The notes: generated by a model not told the origin, from the letters alone. Counted from the stretch's first letter, positions 1 through 11,735 are shown. The stretch: DNA of 64,000 nt from Zeus faber (GCA_960531495.1 OY482849.1:5042265-5106264), one strand, 5' to 3'. Numbers and translations are program-made.

Positions 1-534
1 AGCAAAATCCTAGATGATATTTAGATTTATATCATAATATCAAATGTGATATGAGGTGATAAGAGATCCTTTGTGAGAGGAAACTGACCTGGTCGCCATC
101 GTAAAGTGTCTGAAGAGGACTCCTCCTAGATTTCTGCCCGCTGCTCCTTTTGCTCACAGGCGCTGAAGTTGAGGGGAGGGGGGACAAAGGAACATTTGTC
201 AAGAGATTTGGACTTTAAGAGGGAGCTTTGCAAAAGGGAGAGGATTTGTTGAGGATATCTAAAATGAGGCTACCTGCAGTAGACGCAGCATGGGGTCGTC
301 CCACCCACTCACCATGGAACAGAGAGTTGCATTAATGTTAATGTGAAAGAGTTGTAAGGCACACTTGTGCCATCCTATTTGAAGCTGCGCAAACATAAGC
401 TTACCACACCAAACACATAAAATAAGAGTACAATTCGCCTTGATCACATCTTGGACTGTCGGCTATCAATTTTGACAAAGAAAAAAAAGATCAGTGTCCA
501 TATTCTCAGTGATTTAAAAAATACAATAATTGAT

Positions 535-925
535 ATCGTACTGACCCGAATATAAGACAAGGGATTTTTTCCTGGACATAGGTCTGAAAAAGTGGGGTCG
601 TCTTATATTTAACGTCAAGACTAGTATGTTATTCCTATGTCAACATACAGTAGAATAATAAAAAATAAAACGTGTGCATTAGGAGTGTTGCAATCTTTTT
701 CCGCTCACATACCCTATATCTGTCGAAATCTGGTTCCGCATTACGTTTGCACATAGGCTACCACGTATTCCCTGTACGACTGCATGCTGTGTTATTATTT
801 TCAAAAAAAAAATTTTCTTTATAAAAACAACACTTGGTCTTCAAAAAGTATTTTTCCCAAAAATTAGTCTTGAAAAATCAGTCTTATAATCAGGGTTGAC
901 CTATTTTTGGGTCGATATGGTACTT
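535..925. mobile_element. MITE-like repeat with imperfect terminal inverted repeats
   Basis: The left end (gtactgacccgaatataaga) and the reverse complement of the right end (gtaccatatcgaccc, then a tataaga block) resemble one another. The interior repeats the 'tcttata' theme and is A/T-rich, without coding potential. This fits a short non-autonomous DNA transposon. The family is not recognised and the boundaries are approximate. Confidence 0.4.
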
Positions 926-971
926 TATAAACTATAAATAAAGCATAGGATTGTGGATTAAATGTATGATA

Positions 972-1278
972 CAGTGGTACCTCAACTTACGACTGTAATT
1001 CGTTCTATAAGAACTTACGTATGTTAAAAGAGTCGTTTGTCGAAGCAATTTTTCCCATATAAATTATGAAATCATGGAGGGTGAAAATAAACAATATAAA
1101 AAGCACAAACACAGTAAATATGAAAAAAATATCGATAAGCCACGAACTACGTGCACACACGATATAGGTCGCCCGCTGACTGACTGCTGACTGGCCGCCG
1201 ACGCACCAACTGCAAATTTCCACGGTCATATCTTGGATTAGTCGTAAGTAGATGCAGTCGTATGTCGAGGTACCACTG
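972..1278. mobile_element. Mariner-type MITE with TA target duplication
   Basis: The element starts cagtggtacctcaacttacga and ends tcgtatgtcgaggtaccactg, an inverted repeat of about 22 bp with a few mismatches. It is flanked by TA on both sides (970-971 and 1279-1280), the expected Tc1/mariner target duplication. The 307-bp length without a transposase indicates a non-autonomous copy. No coding role is seen for the short frames inside it. Confidence 0.8.
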
Positions 1279-1364
1279 TATTGCTATAGCTTCATAGCTG
1301 GTGTCAGCTTGTGTGCCGTCACATAATGGATATTCTGGGTGTACGTGCAGATGTCTCCGACGTT

Positions 1365-1645
1365 CCTCAGAATATACAGAACATAATGTTCTTAGTAAGT
1401 TCCAGAATGTTTAAAACAACCTCCTAGTTTGTGTGATGTCAAACTCGTGTCACAAAACAATGTCCGGCTCTCCTCTTAATAAAAGGAGCCGTTTGAGCAT
1501 ACTGCTTTGAAGTGAATGCTATACTGTTTTTTCTCTCCTATTTTGTTGAATAAATTTTCATTAACGAAGCTCTCAGTCTGTTTCTGATAGCAAAGACATA
1601 TCTCACTGACCACACATCGAAGGTTTTTTAACAATTCTAGCAACC
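1365..1645 (+). repeat. LTR-like repeat, copy 1 (possible 5' LTR of an ERV)
   Basis: This block is repeated in the same orientation at about 8825-9110. Shared blocks include gttcttagtaa, aacaacctcct, gtcaaactcgtgtcacaaaa, gctgctttgaag-type text, and ctgtttctgatagcaaaga. A TATA-like taataaaagg near 1480 and an aataaa near 1548 are spaced like a retroviral U3-R-U5. Retrovirus-like pol lies between the two copies. The LTR interpretation is inference; the direct repeat is seen. Confidence 0.5.
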
Positions 1646-1989
1646 AGGATGGGATGTCTAACCTCACTTTATGGGATTTTCTTTTTGTGTTTGAGTGGTG
1701 TGAAAGACTTTTTCTAACAGAGCAGCAGGACTAAGAATGGTGTAGAGTTTTACCGTACTTGAACGTTTTTCGATGTAATGGACAATGAAGTTAAAGCTAA
1801 CACCACAACATTGTGTCACAGCTTCATGCTCTCCAAATGCTGCCCTGTTCACCTGTGTGGCCCAGAACTGATTTTATGGAACCCTCAAATTGCATTGTAT
1901 TGCCAATATTAGTGATGAAGGACAGGACACAACATTTGAGTAGAGGAGGGGGGGGGGGGTAGGCTTCAGTTCCCGCATATAATCACAGA

Positions 1990-2960
1990 GTGCATATTTG
2001 GGAACCTCCGAAACCTGTAATACGTACCTAACATGACTAAACTGGACTCCATGTATTGCTGCCTGTGGCTATATTTATTATTATTATTATTATTTTATTA
2101 TTATCACAGGAAACTTGCTCTGGAAAATTTCTCCGAATTTTTCAGGCTAAAACCAAAATCGGAAACAGAACAATGGCAGAAGTTACGAACACCGTAGTTA
2201 AACTTTCATCCAAATCAATCCACATACGAAGCAGAAATTTGTGAAAAACCGACCAAATTTGAGCCAAGTCATAGACGTGGTCTGAGTCTCCGAACGCTCC
2301 GAAAGTATCTACAACAGGGCTAAAAGTATCTGGAACACGACAGAACATGACAGAAGTTACGAACACGGTTGAGGTGTTATTTGAACTGGTATGTCACAAA
2401 CATCGTGTGGTTTATGTTTCATCCCAATTGATCCACATATTGAGTAGAAATTTGTGAAAAACCGACAAAATTTGACCCCACAGTAGCTTTGACCCCACGC
2501 TTTATGATGTCATAATACTATTTACTATAAATGTGCAGGTTCTGATTCAGAATGTACATTGGCACCGTGTCCAGTGTGCGGTGTAGATTCCGTTGCTCTG
2601 TAGCAGTTAGAGATTACAAACTATGCGTACATGCGTGTTTATGTAACTTCTTACCTGGTAGATGTCTGTGGATCTGTTTGAATGATATTTTATCTCTTTG
2701 GTCTCCATTACTTTGCAGGATTCATGAAAAAACACAAGTCCACAAAAACTTGTGACCACGTTGAGTCGAGTCTACTTGACTGTGCGAGTAAGTGATTCAT
2801 TCAAGATCCAGCAAAGCGTGGAAAAATAGAAGCTGTGATACGGTAATTACTCACAGAAATACCACTTTTTTCATACTTCATGGAAACCTATCTTATTGAA
2901 AATGTAATCCAAGGAAAAAAGCCACCAATAAAATACTTAAAACTACCTTCGTAAACCTCT
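1990..2960 (+). repeat. Dispersed repeat family R1, longest copy (A)
   Basis: The copy opens with cctgtaatacgtaccta and a 'ctggactccatgtattgctgcc' block followed by (TTA)n. It then carries 'atccacatacgaagcagaaatttgtgaaaaaccg' and 'gtatctggaacacgacagaacatgacagaagtt' type modules, the former twice, and a 3' part with ttacctggtaga and attactttgcaggatt. Partial or inverted copies lie near 6130, 23845, 25375-26110, 28940, 48400-49690 and 50165-50500. No open frame or terminal hallmark lets me name the family. Confidence 0.7.
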
Positions 2961-3439
2961 GTAAATACATCACTTCAAACATGTGACAAGAATTGAGAGG
3001 CAGAGCATGCTGTAATCTCGTGAGAAGATGGGAGTACAGATCCAACATAGCAGCACCCATTTGCACGACCTTGAACACTGACAATCTGCTCCGACTCAGA
3101 CAAATAACAAAGCAAAATGCAAAAAAGAAACAAAACAAAAAAAAATACACAAATCCAAAGTGGAGGACCTTGAGGATTATATAGATTATTATTATAACGA
3201 GTATGTGATGGAGGAGGACCAAAACCATAACAACCTCGCGAATAGGATGAATGAAGACTCAGCTACCAATACAGATATAATTCCCAGCGCTGTAGAGGTT
3301 AGTGTCTTGGATGAGCAGTATTACTGTTTACAATGAAACAGCAATATCATTGCCATAAAAACAGAAAACTGTTCACAAAATAATTTGTTATATTTACGGA
3401 ACCCAATATCCTCCCTTCCAGAACTGTTTAATCTTATAT

Positions 3440-3945
3440 CGTAATTGTCAATCTCAGGCTATTCAATAAACTGGACTAAAACCACGGTTTTACCACTCAG
3501 TGGGGAAGACTGGAATGCGGTAACCCAGAAACTTCCCCTAACCATCACAACGGGCAACATTACCTTGGTATTGATATATCCACCAATCTGTCAGATTTGT
3601 TTACTCTTAACTTTACTCCATTGCTTAAATCCATTGAAGAAGATGTCACTCGATGGAATAACCCACCCATCTCACTAATTTGTAGGATAGCAGCAGTAAA
3701 AAATGAATATACTTCAAAGAAAAAAAATACTACTACTAAAATATTTTGAATGACCCTAGTCAAACCAACAGTAAATTGTTCTTATACTCTAGACTCAATA
3801 ATCAATCAATTATATTGGAAATACAAGAAACCAATAATTAAACTAGCAACACTACAGAAAAACAAAGACTGTGGAGGCCTAGCAGCCCCAAACTTAAGAT
3901 ACTACTATTTAGCGAATTTAGGATTTATCAATATCTGATCTCCCA
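3440..3945 (+). mobile_element. L1-type LINE ORF2 fragment, 5' part (degenerate)
   Basis: Conceptual translation in shifting frames gives the distal reverse-transcriptase region of a fish L1 ORF2: SGYSINWTKTTVLPLSG, then a 'YLGIDI..NLSDLF.LNF.PLLKSI.ED' block, and 'YWKYKKPIIKLATLQKNKDCG' with GGLAAPNLRYYY. Frameshifts are frequent. The same element resumes at 5692, after an antisense RTE-type LINE that interrupts it. Confidence 0.75.
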
Positions 3946-3954
3946 TTCCTTACT

Positions 3955-5692
3955 GAATCTATCTTCTTTTTCTTTCGGCTGCTCCTGTTAGGGGTCGCCA
4001 CAGCGGATCATCTGCCTCCAATACCTTCTGTTCATCCTCAGCATCCTTCTCCCAATGTAACTCATCTCACCTACACACGTGTACAAGCCATCTCAATCTG
4101 GCCTCTCTCACTTTTCCACCAAACTGTCCAACCTGAGCTGTCCCTCTAATGTACTCATTCTTAATCCTGTCCATCCTTGTCACTCCCAATGAGAATCTCA
4201 ACATCCTCAACTCTGCCACCTCCAGTTCAGCCACCTGCCTTTTTGTCAGTGCCACCGCCTCTAAACCGTGCAACATAGCTGGTCTCACTACCGTCCTGTA
4301 GACCTTCCCCTTCACTCTTGCTGGAACTCTTCTGACACAGATCACTCCGGACACTCTTCTCCACCCACTCCACCCTGCCTCAACTCTCTTCTTCACCACT
4401 CTCCCGCACTCTCCGCTGCTTTGGATGGTTGACCCAAGTACTTGAACTCATCCACCTTCTCCACCTCCACTCCCTGCATTCTCAGCTTTTCGCCGCCCTC
4501 CCTCCCATTCAGGCACATGTATTCTGTCTTACTCCTGCTGACTTTCATTCCTCTTCTCTCTAATGCATGCCTCCACTTCTCCAGGCTCTCCTCAACCTGC
4601 TCCCTACTCTTGCTACAGGTCACAATGTCATCCGCAAACATCATAGTCCACGAAGACTCCTGCCTGGTATCATCTGTTAACCTGTCCATCACCATTGCAA
4701 ACAAGAAAGGGCTCAGAGCTGATCCTTGATGCAATCCCATCTCCACTTGGAATGCCTTGGTCACGCCTACTGCACACCTTACTACAGTCTGACTGCCTTC
4801 ATACATATCCTGTACCACTCTAAAGTACTTCTCTGCCACCCCCGACTTCCTCATGCAATACCACACTTCCTCTCTCAGCATCCTATCATGTACTTTCTCT
4901 AAAGCCACAAAGACACAGTGCAACTCCCTCTGGCCTTCCCTGTACTTTTCCATTAGCATTCATAAAGCAAACATTGCATCTGTAGTACTTTCCTGGCATG
5001 AAACCATACTGCTGCTCGCTGATCCCCACCTCTCCTCTTAAACTAGCCTCCACTACCCTTTCCCATAGCTTTATGCAGTGGCTGATCAACTTTATTCCCC
5101 TGTAGTTACTACAGTTCTGTACGTCTCCCTTATTCTTGAAGATGGGTACCAGTACACTTTTTCTCCACTCCTCCGGCATCCTCCCCCTTTCCAGGATGGT
5201 GTTAAACATTAGGAACGTCTCATTAGGAACGTCACTGCCATCTCACCTAAACATTTCCATGCTTCCCCATGTATGTCATCTGGGCCAACTGCCTTTCCAT
5301 TCTTCATCTTCTTTAATGCTGTTCTCATCTCATCCTTGCTAATTTGCTGTACCTCTTGATCCACTATCCCCACATCATCTACTCTTCTCTTCTTCTCATT
5401 TTCTTCATTCATCAACACCTCAAAGTACTCCTTCCACCTTCTCAACACACTCTCCTCACTAGTCAGCACATTCCCATCATTATCCTTTATTACCCTAACT
5501 TGCTGTACATCCTTCCCAGCTTGGTCCCTTTGTCTTGCCAATCGGTACAAGTCCTTTTCTCAATCCTTCCTGTCCAATCTCTCATGCAACTCGTCGTACC
5601 CCTTTTCCTTTGCTACTTCTCTTTTCGCCTTGCGCCACATCAGCTTGTACTCCTGTCTAGTTTCTTCATCTCTCTGACTATCAAGAAACATA
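3955..5692 (-). mobile_element. RTE-clade LINE, 5'-truncated, nested in the L1 copy
   Basis: Read on the minus strand, four overlapping frames encode a reverse transcriptase: KNGKAVGPDDIHGEAWKC near 5290, a GLHQGSALSPFLFA block near 4720, the catalytic MMFADD near 4632 and SRSKTEYMC near 4540. The C-terminal 'LPARVKGKVYRTVVRPAML' type segment follows. At least three frameshifts separate these blocks, so the copy is dead. The N-terminal endonuclease is absent (5' truncation near 5690). The 3' end (minus) carries the ggcgacccctaacaggagc text often seen at the tail of fish RTE copies. Assignment to RTE rather than a neighbouring clade is by recalled motif similarity. Confidence 0.8.
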
Positions 5693-5912
5693 AGTGCTTT
5701 AAAAACGCATTAATCACAACGACTGTCAGCCTGGTGGACATTCAACAAACTCAAGTGGTTAAACTCCGAACAAATTCACTCCAATCTGAAACCTGGACTT
5801 TCTGGTTAAAAACAGACCAATTACCTTCAGGTCTTGGAAAAGACAAGGAATTACTCATCTGGAACACATTTTTTAAAACAATTTGCTTATATTATTCCCG
5901 ACCTTAACCCAA
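5692..5912 (+). mobile_element. L1-type LINE ORF2 fragment, 3' part
   Basis: This is the continuation of the copy at 3440-3945. A frame containing SAWWTFNKLKWLNSEQIHSN matches the 'AWW' block near the C-terminus of L1 ORF2, followed by KPGLSG and a stop-broken tail. It is separated from its 5' part by the antisense RTE element. Confidence 0.65.
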
Positions 5913-6119
5913 AGGTACAATAGTGGTGGTCACTCTCTCTCACCGGCCGCAGCGCTCTCCGGCCATGCAGCATGCAGTGGGGATGAGACCCCGCTGAGCT
6001 GACGCGGTGAGTCCTCGGAAAAAGCCAATTAAAGAAAGCCCGCAAAAAATCGATTAAAGAATCATCATTATGAGAGTCCCTCAGTCCGCTCCAAACGTCC
6101 CCACATTTAATCCTAAAGC

Positions 6120-6620
6120 GCGGATTTGGGAACCTCGGAACCTTCGAAACCTGTAATACGTTACAATGCAAAACTGGACCTGTGTATTGCTGCCTGCAGC
6201 TATATTATTATTATTGGTCCAGCTCAGTTATTGTTCAATTTTTTATTATTGTTATTATGATTATTATTATTCTCCTTGGCATTTTCTAAAAGTCTTTAGA
6301 ACACAACAACCGCTGGACCCACAGACACTGTTGAGGTCTCATTAGAACCGGGCACCTCAGGAATCTTGTGTTTTAAGTTTCATCCATATCAATCTACATT
6401 TGGAGTTGTAGGTGGAGGAGAGAGGTGGAGAGAGAGGAGTTTGTCGAGAAGGGCGCTTTGTATCACAAAGCGCCCTTCGCATCATCATCACCAATTCATT
6501 ATATACAGTATGTGTACATTGTGATTGTCTGTGTATCATCGTCTTATCTGCTAGACGTTGGTGGGGCTTTTCGGTTGATATTTTATCTCATTTGCTCTTT
6601 CTGTAAATGAAGGCATTTTG
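6120..6620 (+). repeat. Repeat family R1, copy B, with perfect 13-bp hairpin
   Basis: It opens like copy A (gaacctcggaaccttcgaaacctgtaatacg, then ctggacctgtgtattgctgcctgcagc and TTA runs). At 6448-6478 a perfect 13-bp inverted repeat (gaagggcgctttg, 5-nt loop) sits where copy D has a single gcgctttgtgacatcatc. Short frames over this stretch are not considered genes. Confidence 0.65.
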
Positions 6621-6739
6621 TTTGCATCTAACCACATCTTAGATGTAGCGTTGTGTCCCTCCTTACTTAGCAGGATATGAGGAAGTCTTAAGATACAAAC
6701 TGTAGGAGTCCATGGTGTGTTTCATGGACTCAAAACGCA

Positions 6740-7725
6740 CAAACTTCACCTCGCCCAGATCTTGCTACTGAAGCCATTGTGAATTATGAGATGGAACACT
6801 TCGTGGATGGGTCTGCACAAAGTTCACCAGCTGGTGATCAGCTTGTGGCATACTCGGTTGTGACTCTGGAATCTGCCGGACTCCCTGGGCACGTTTCCGC
6901 CCAGGCTTCTGAATTGGTTGTGTTAATGTGTACTTAATTTATTAAAGCAGTAACTTGATGGCAAACTTCTCCTGTGTCTCCTTGCAGTAATCCAGATGTT
7001 TCACTGTCAAAAGGAATTCAGGGAAATTCTCTCTGTACATCTCTAAAGGAAACGCCAAGCCGACGCAGCTGCCAATCTATCTAACACTGCTCATGTTCTA
7101 ACAATGGTTGTTTCCCCCACAGATGAGGACTCAAGATTTCCTCTCAAACCATTACCCCTTTAAAGCTAGAGAATGAGGTAATATATTCGCAAGTCAAATC
7201 AACCCCACCCGTCCCACTTGGGGGATCGCTGCACAGCCTCCCACCAGGCCACTGGGTAGTGATCCAAGACTTCCAGAGAAAGAGGTGGAATTCGACTCGT
7301 TTCCTGGGACCGTTCCAGAGCCTTCTTACCTCCGCAGTAGCAGTTATGGTGGCAGAACTACCAGCTTGAGCGCACTTTCCCATTGCAACAAAGTGCCCTA
7401 CTCTCTCTAAAAGGCCAACGAGTAGAGGGTGACAACAGAAAATCACTAACCTAGAGACTGACCCTCGACATTGGGGCATAATAATCCACAGGGTCAGTCA
7501 GCGAGTTAGGTACGAGTGACCTCTTTCTCCCCCAGAGAATCAGAGACCTGTACTCGAAAAAGGATGACGCCCCATCAACAGGAAAAGATCGGTCACATCT
7601 GTATGATCGTTTTCCTCATCACCATCACCCTGCTGATCATCCAACCCTGGAACACAGTCCCACAGTGTGACTTAACAACGGCCGCTACTAATTACAATGC
7701 GTTAGTCATTATGTTCACATGATAC
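6740..7725 (+). mobile_element. Endogenous retrovirus-like fragment: RNase H, integrase C-terminus, possible env leader
   Basis: Three degenerate coding blocks lie in retroviral order. At about 6770-6930 a frame carries an RNase H start (FVDGSAQ with SAQASEL further on). At about 7035-7140 a GNAKADAAA-type RNase H end follows. At about 7235-7430 there is an integrase C-terminal block (WVVIQDFQRKRWNSTRF, then GPFQSLLTS), broken by stop codons. A frame at 7516-7722 has a basic start and a hydrophobic stretch (IVFLITITLLII), which fits an env leader but is unproven. Stops and frameshifts make it a relic. Gag and most of pol are missing. Confidence 0.7.
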
Positions 7726-8359
7726 ATTTCGTTGTCATTATTAAGTGATAACCAATTCTTAATCCCATTATTTCTGCATAGCAATGTGTTTTCATGTAAT
7801 CTCTCCATGTATTCCTTTATTCCAGAGTATGATTCATGATGATTTTTGTTTTCTAGGTAGAATTGTATAATGGCTTCAAATAGCCTTTTTTTTCCTAGTG
7901 TGTTATTGTAAGATATTGTAGAGAACCTTGTTTGGTCTTTTACTTTTCCCTAGTCAAGTATGGGAAGAGAGGTTTGGCCAATCTGAGGTGAAGATGTCCT
8001 AAGACCTCTGTCTGGGTTTGTTTTTTCATGGCACGCGGGCTTTTATGGGTTTCCCAATTAGACAGGACTCATAGGACATCGTAAAAAATGTATGGGATTT
8101 TTAGATTTTGGTGTTGTTCCATTAGGAACAAATGGAGGTGTGTTAAAAAATACAATAATTGATACTTTTGATAGAAAATATAATAATTTATACTTTGTGA
8201 CCCAACAACGCATTTCACAGCATTGTAGTTTTGGCTGTGTGAAAAACATCAGAAGCAATACATTTCACTTCTCTGTGAAAATGTCATTTCCGTGTTGTTA
8301 TGGATGATAAGAGGGTGGCAGAGGCTCTCAATTACATTGCCAAATATTACCGCTCCCAA

Positions 8360-8431
8360 GAAACAACAATTCCCAGAGTTCAAATGTCAGTTCAAAGTCC
8401 CCCCCATTCGAATTCTGGGAATTGTTGTTTC
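8360..8431. repeat. Perfect 18-bp inverted repeat (hairpin, 36-nt loop)
   Basis: gaaacaacaattcccaga at 8360-8377 is exactly complementary to tctgggaattgttgtttc at 8414-8431, and pairing extends imperfectly outward. It may be the ends of a tiny MITE or a fold-back element. No gene is nearby. Confidence 0.7.
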
Positions 8432-8824
8432 CTGGTGAGAGGTTTTCAGTCTTGTGATCGGAAAGTGCCACTTTCTTAAAACTATCATTGTTATGAAACA
8501 AAGGCAGGAAAAAGTAATGACTAGAAGTTACAGAATAATAGAAGGGTCATTTTAGTATGGTGAACACGAACTTATAATTAAAAAAAAATACTTAAAACTT
8601 TTCAATATTTCTACAAATGAATGATTTAATTATTTCAGACAAACACATTCAACATGATCTCATTGAAGAAGTACAGCACTATCCAAATGTAACCATTTAA
8701 AGCACTAATTGTGTTTCTAAATGTGTATTTTGCGCTGCAAAAGTCTGGAAATGCCTCTTAAACTTTATAGCCTTATTTCTCAGAACTTCTGTTTTCAAAA
8801 CCTTAATCTTTAATAAGTCAGGTG

Positions 8825-9110
8825 TTCCTAGGAACTTCCAGAACTTAGTGTTCTTAGTAATGTCTTCTTAGTAATAGAATGTTTAAACAACCTCCTATTT
8901 TATGTGACGTCAAACTCGTGTCACAAAAAAATGTCCCATCAGAGCAGTCTGTCTGAGAGAAAGACAGCTGTGCTGCTTTGAAGTCTATGCTCCATTGTTT
9001 TTTCTCCTATTTTGGAAATTATAGTTTTGTCTGTTTCTGATAGCAAAGATTTAACTCACTGACCCGGCATCGAAAGTTCTTCGACATATCTTCAGTCTTT
9101 CAGAGCCCCA
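8825..9110 (+). repeat. LTR-like repeat, copy 2 (possible 3' LTR of an ERV)
   Basis: This is a direct repeat of 1365-1645, with shared blocks such as gttcttagtaatg, aaacaacctcctat, gtcaaactcgtgtcacaaaa, ctgctttgaagt, tttctcctatttt and ctgtttctgatagcaaaga. It follows the retrovirus-like RNase H/integrase fragment, as a 3' LTR would. It has diverged by indels from copy 1. Confidence 0.5.
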
Positions 9111-9507
9111 ACGTGTTGTAATGTTTGTTGTATGTTTGGCCTGTTATTAAAGTTTCCTGGCCAAGACGTTCCTATGAAGCGATGGAATAATCGGCTCCCA
9201 TACCAATAAGGCCTACAGCCACCTCTATTAAAAACACCTTTCAATCCGTACAGGGATCCTCCATACAAAGGATTTCACAATCAAGGATTTGTAAATATAT
9301 TCTTGAGTGATGCATATAAAGTGAGTGAAAAAATAAATGTAATTAATGATGAAAACAGTTAAAGACAATAGCACATTTTACAAAAAGTAGAAACAAAACA
9401 GTCATGTATTACCACATTTTTTAACACAGCCCTCATTAAAATGTCAGTTCCCATAATTTTTAACTGTTCATATGTTATCTTATCATAGCACAAAGCTTTA
9501 CTTGAGA

Positions 9508-9823
9508 AATGAACCACTCTGCTGCAGCTTGTCCCTGTGCTTAAATGCAGTCCAATGGGGCAAATATATTTAAAACTACTTTTAGCAAATGCCGCAGTAC
9601 ATCCAAAGTGTAATGTGGCTACAGTAGGTTGTTAGAAAGGCACAACCAACTGATAAAATGCACAATTTGCAATCTTTTTTCTTCAGTATAACATAAAAAC
9701 TGACAATATTGTGAGCTTCCTGTTTTTGAACAGGAGATTTAACGTTTATTAAGGCTTATACATTTGCCCCATTGGACTGCATTTGAGTACTGTACAGTGA
9801 GAAGCTGCAGCAGTGGTGCATTT
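9508..9823. mobile_element. Palindromic MITE-like element
   Basis: The left arm (9508-9570) contains tgctgcagctt and atgcagtccaatggggcaaat. The right arm (9757-9823) carries the inverted form, atttgccccattggactgcat and aagctgcagca. The arms are about 60 bp with mismatches, and the spacer is about 190 bp without coding potential. Confidence 0.6.
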
Positions 9824-10059
9824 GATATTGACACTGGTACTTATGCTACAGTGCACTTGTACAAAAACATAAATAAAAGCTGGTTTGGCAGTCAAAATAT
9901 GCAATTTACTAAAAATATTTGTCACAGTGTGGGTTGAAGAAGTAAGGGGGCGAAAGATTGGCCCAAGTATCTAAAATTAGATCCCTTTAGAACAAGAAGA
10001 AGAACAATCTTTAATCGTCACACAGCACACCACACTACAACACATGCACGCACACACAC

Positions 10060-10440
10060 ACACGCACATGCTTTGGACGGTGGCCGGTGAAATGAGGCCT
10101 CTGCATTTAACCCATCCTGGCTTGTCCTTCCTCCGGGGGCACAGCCAGGAGTAGTGGGCAGCATTCGTGGACGTGACCGGGGACCTGGTAATGAGTGTCC
10201 ATCGCTGGTCAGACGATGATGTCTGCATGTTTTTGGGGGGGTCCTTACTGACGTTAGGTGGAGGAAACCCCATGTGAGCACATGGAGAACATGCAAACTC
10301 CACACAGAAAAGCTCCTATTTTGGAGATAACCCGCCGGAGCATGGTGCCAACAGCGCCCCAGGCGGGAATCAAACCTAGGACCTTCTTGCTGTGAGGCAG
10401 CAGTGCAATGCACTGCTGCCTCACAAAGTTTGCTGCAAGA
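10060..10440 (-). repeat. Fish interspersed repeat (AACATGCAAACTCCACACAG type)
   Basis: It contains gagaacatgcaaactccacacagaaa and 'gggaatcaaacctaggaccttcttgctgtgaggcagcagtgc', text common to an abundant dispersed repeat of fish genomes. A short CA-rich tract precedes it at 10037-10070. Family name and orientation are uncertain. The overlapping 177-aa minus frame has no recognisable domain. Confidence 0.6.
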
Positions 10441-11159
10441 CAAAGTTTGACAGGAGAGGTATTGGATTTGCAAGGATGACACTTGCCCTTGGCATTGGGT
10501 TACAGAGCGGTGAGGGGATAATGTGCCATTTAAGTGTGAGTGCACACACAAGCAGCGCTGGACGAAACTAAAAAAATTTGTCTATTTATTTTATTTATTC
10601 TTTTTAGGAAGCCCATGTAATATTTGGCAAGGATTACAGATGAAAATTAAACTTTTGGCCAACTCTGTCATGTCTATTTGCACTTCCCTGTTGAATAAAA
10701 CAGGGAACAATTTTAGACAAAAAAAGTCAGCAGTTAAGATAACCTTCAAGATTTTCCAAACTTTTTTATGAACTCAGGCGCCTCACCCAGCCCAACCAGT
10801 TGGTTCAAAATACATTTTGCTACAAAAAAATATAAAAATGTATGTAAGAAAATAAATGCATTTAAACATGATTTATTGTTGACTTGTATGTATTTAATAT
10901 GTCTTCTGATTAAAACTGAATTGTTGAAACAAGTTGTAGGAAGTATCCACCTCTCCGGAACCTAATTGGTTACTCCCCAGCGCCAGTGCTCTTTCGCGGT
11001 CAGACACGGATTCACCGCCGATTTATCTTCAATTAATGAACCACCTTCACAGCCTGAGTGAGTTTTTTCATACATTCTCTTTGTATGTAGTTTATTTTGT
11101 GTTGTTGTGATCGTTGTTCTAGTTACATTTTTTTGTTGTGGTGCTGGCGGGCAGATGCC

Positions 11160-11735
11160 GGCAGATGCTGGCACCAGGGGATGGAGCTCACTCGCCGACA
11201 TGCGGTAAAGCTCGCCTTGGTGATCAGCTGCTCCGTGGAGGAGGGCGGTTTGTCAGCAGGGAAGAAGGTGGGCTACTCCTCTGTAAAATTCACTTTCAAA
11301 ATGAGCCGTGCAGTGGTGATTTTTCTGGACAGTGTGGATAAAGTGAACAGTTTGGTGGAAAGCGGAGTCGTCATCCGTGACACTTTCGTCCCTTTCAACC
11401 TCTGACAAACCCTGCCAAAAGAATGACTACTTCCAATGTGCACCCAATCATTACTAATGAATTGTTAGGAATGGAGCGGAACAGGTTTGGGCAGATTGTT
11501 TCCCCCATTAAATTGATTTCCATAGGTTGCAAAGCTCCTCAGCTTAAACATGTTTTTTAATTTAAAAGACTAGTCTTTATGGTTTTAAAAATACTGCAAC
11601 TCAACTGAAAATAACATTGACATACAGAATTGGGGAAATGGATTACACTGTTTATACCATATCTGACATTATGCAATGCGTTGGCCATGGAAAAAGAGGG
11701 TCATTTGATCAGAACCTGCCAGAGGAGAATGTCAG
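11160..11735 (+). mobile_element. Tx1-like LINE ORF1 fragment
   Basis: A frame at 11235-11405 reads KMSRAVVIFLDSVDKVNSL and ESGVVIRDTFVPF, resembling the ORF1/gag-like protein of fish Tx1-type LINEs. Downstream, in other frames, there is a degraded CCHC knuckle region around 11665-11735 (MQCVGHGKRG, HLIRTCQRR-like). Frameshifts and stops show that it is dead. Confidence 0.6.

Noticed and set aside
10018..10551. 177-aa minus-strand frame
   Set aside because: Lies on a common fish interspersed repeat and has no recognisable domain.
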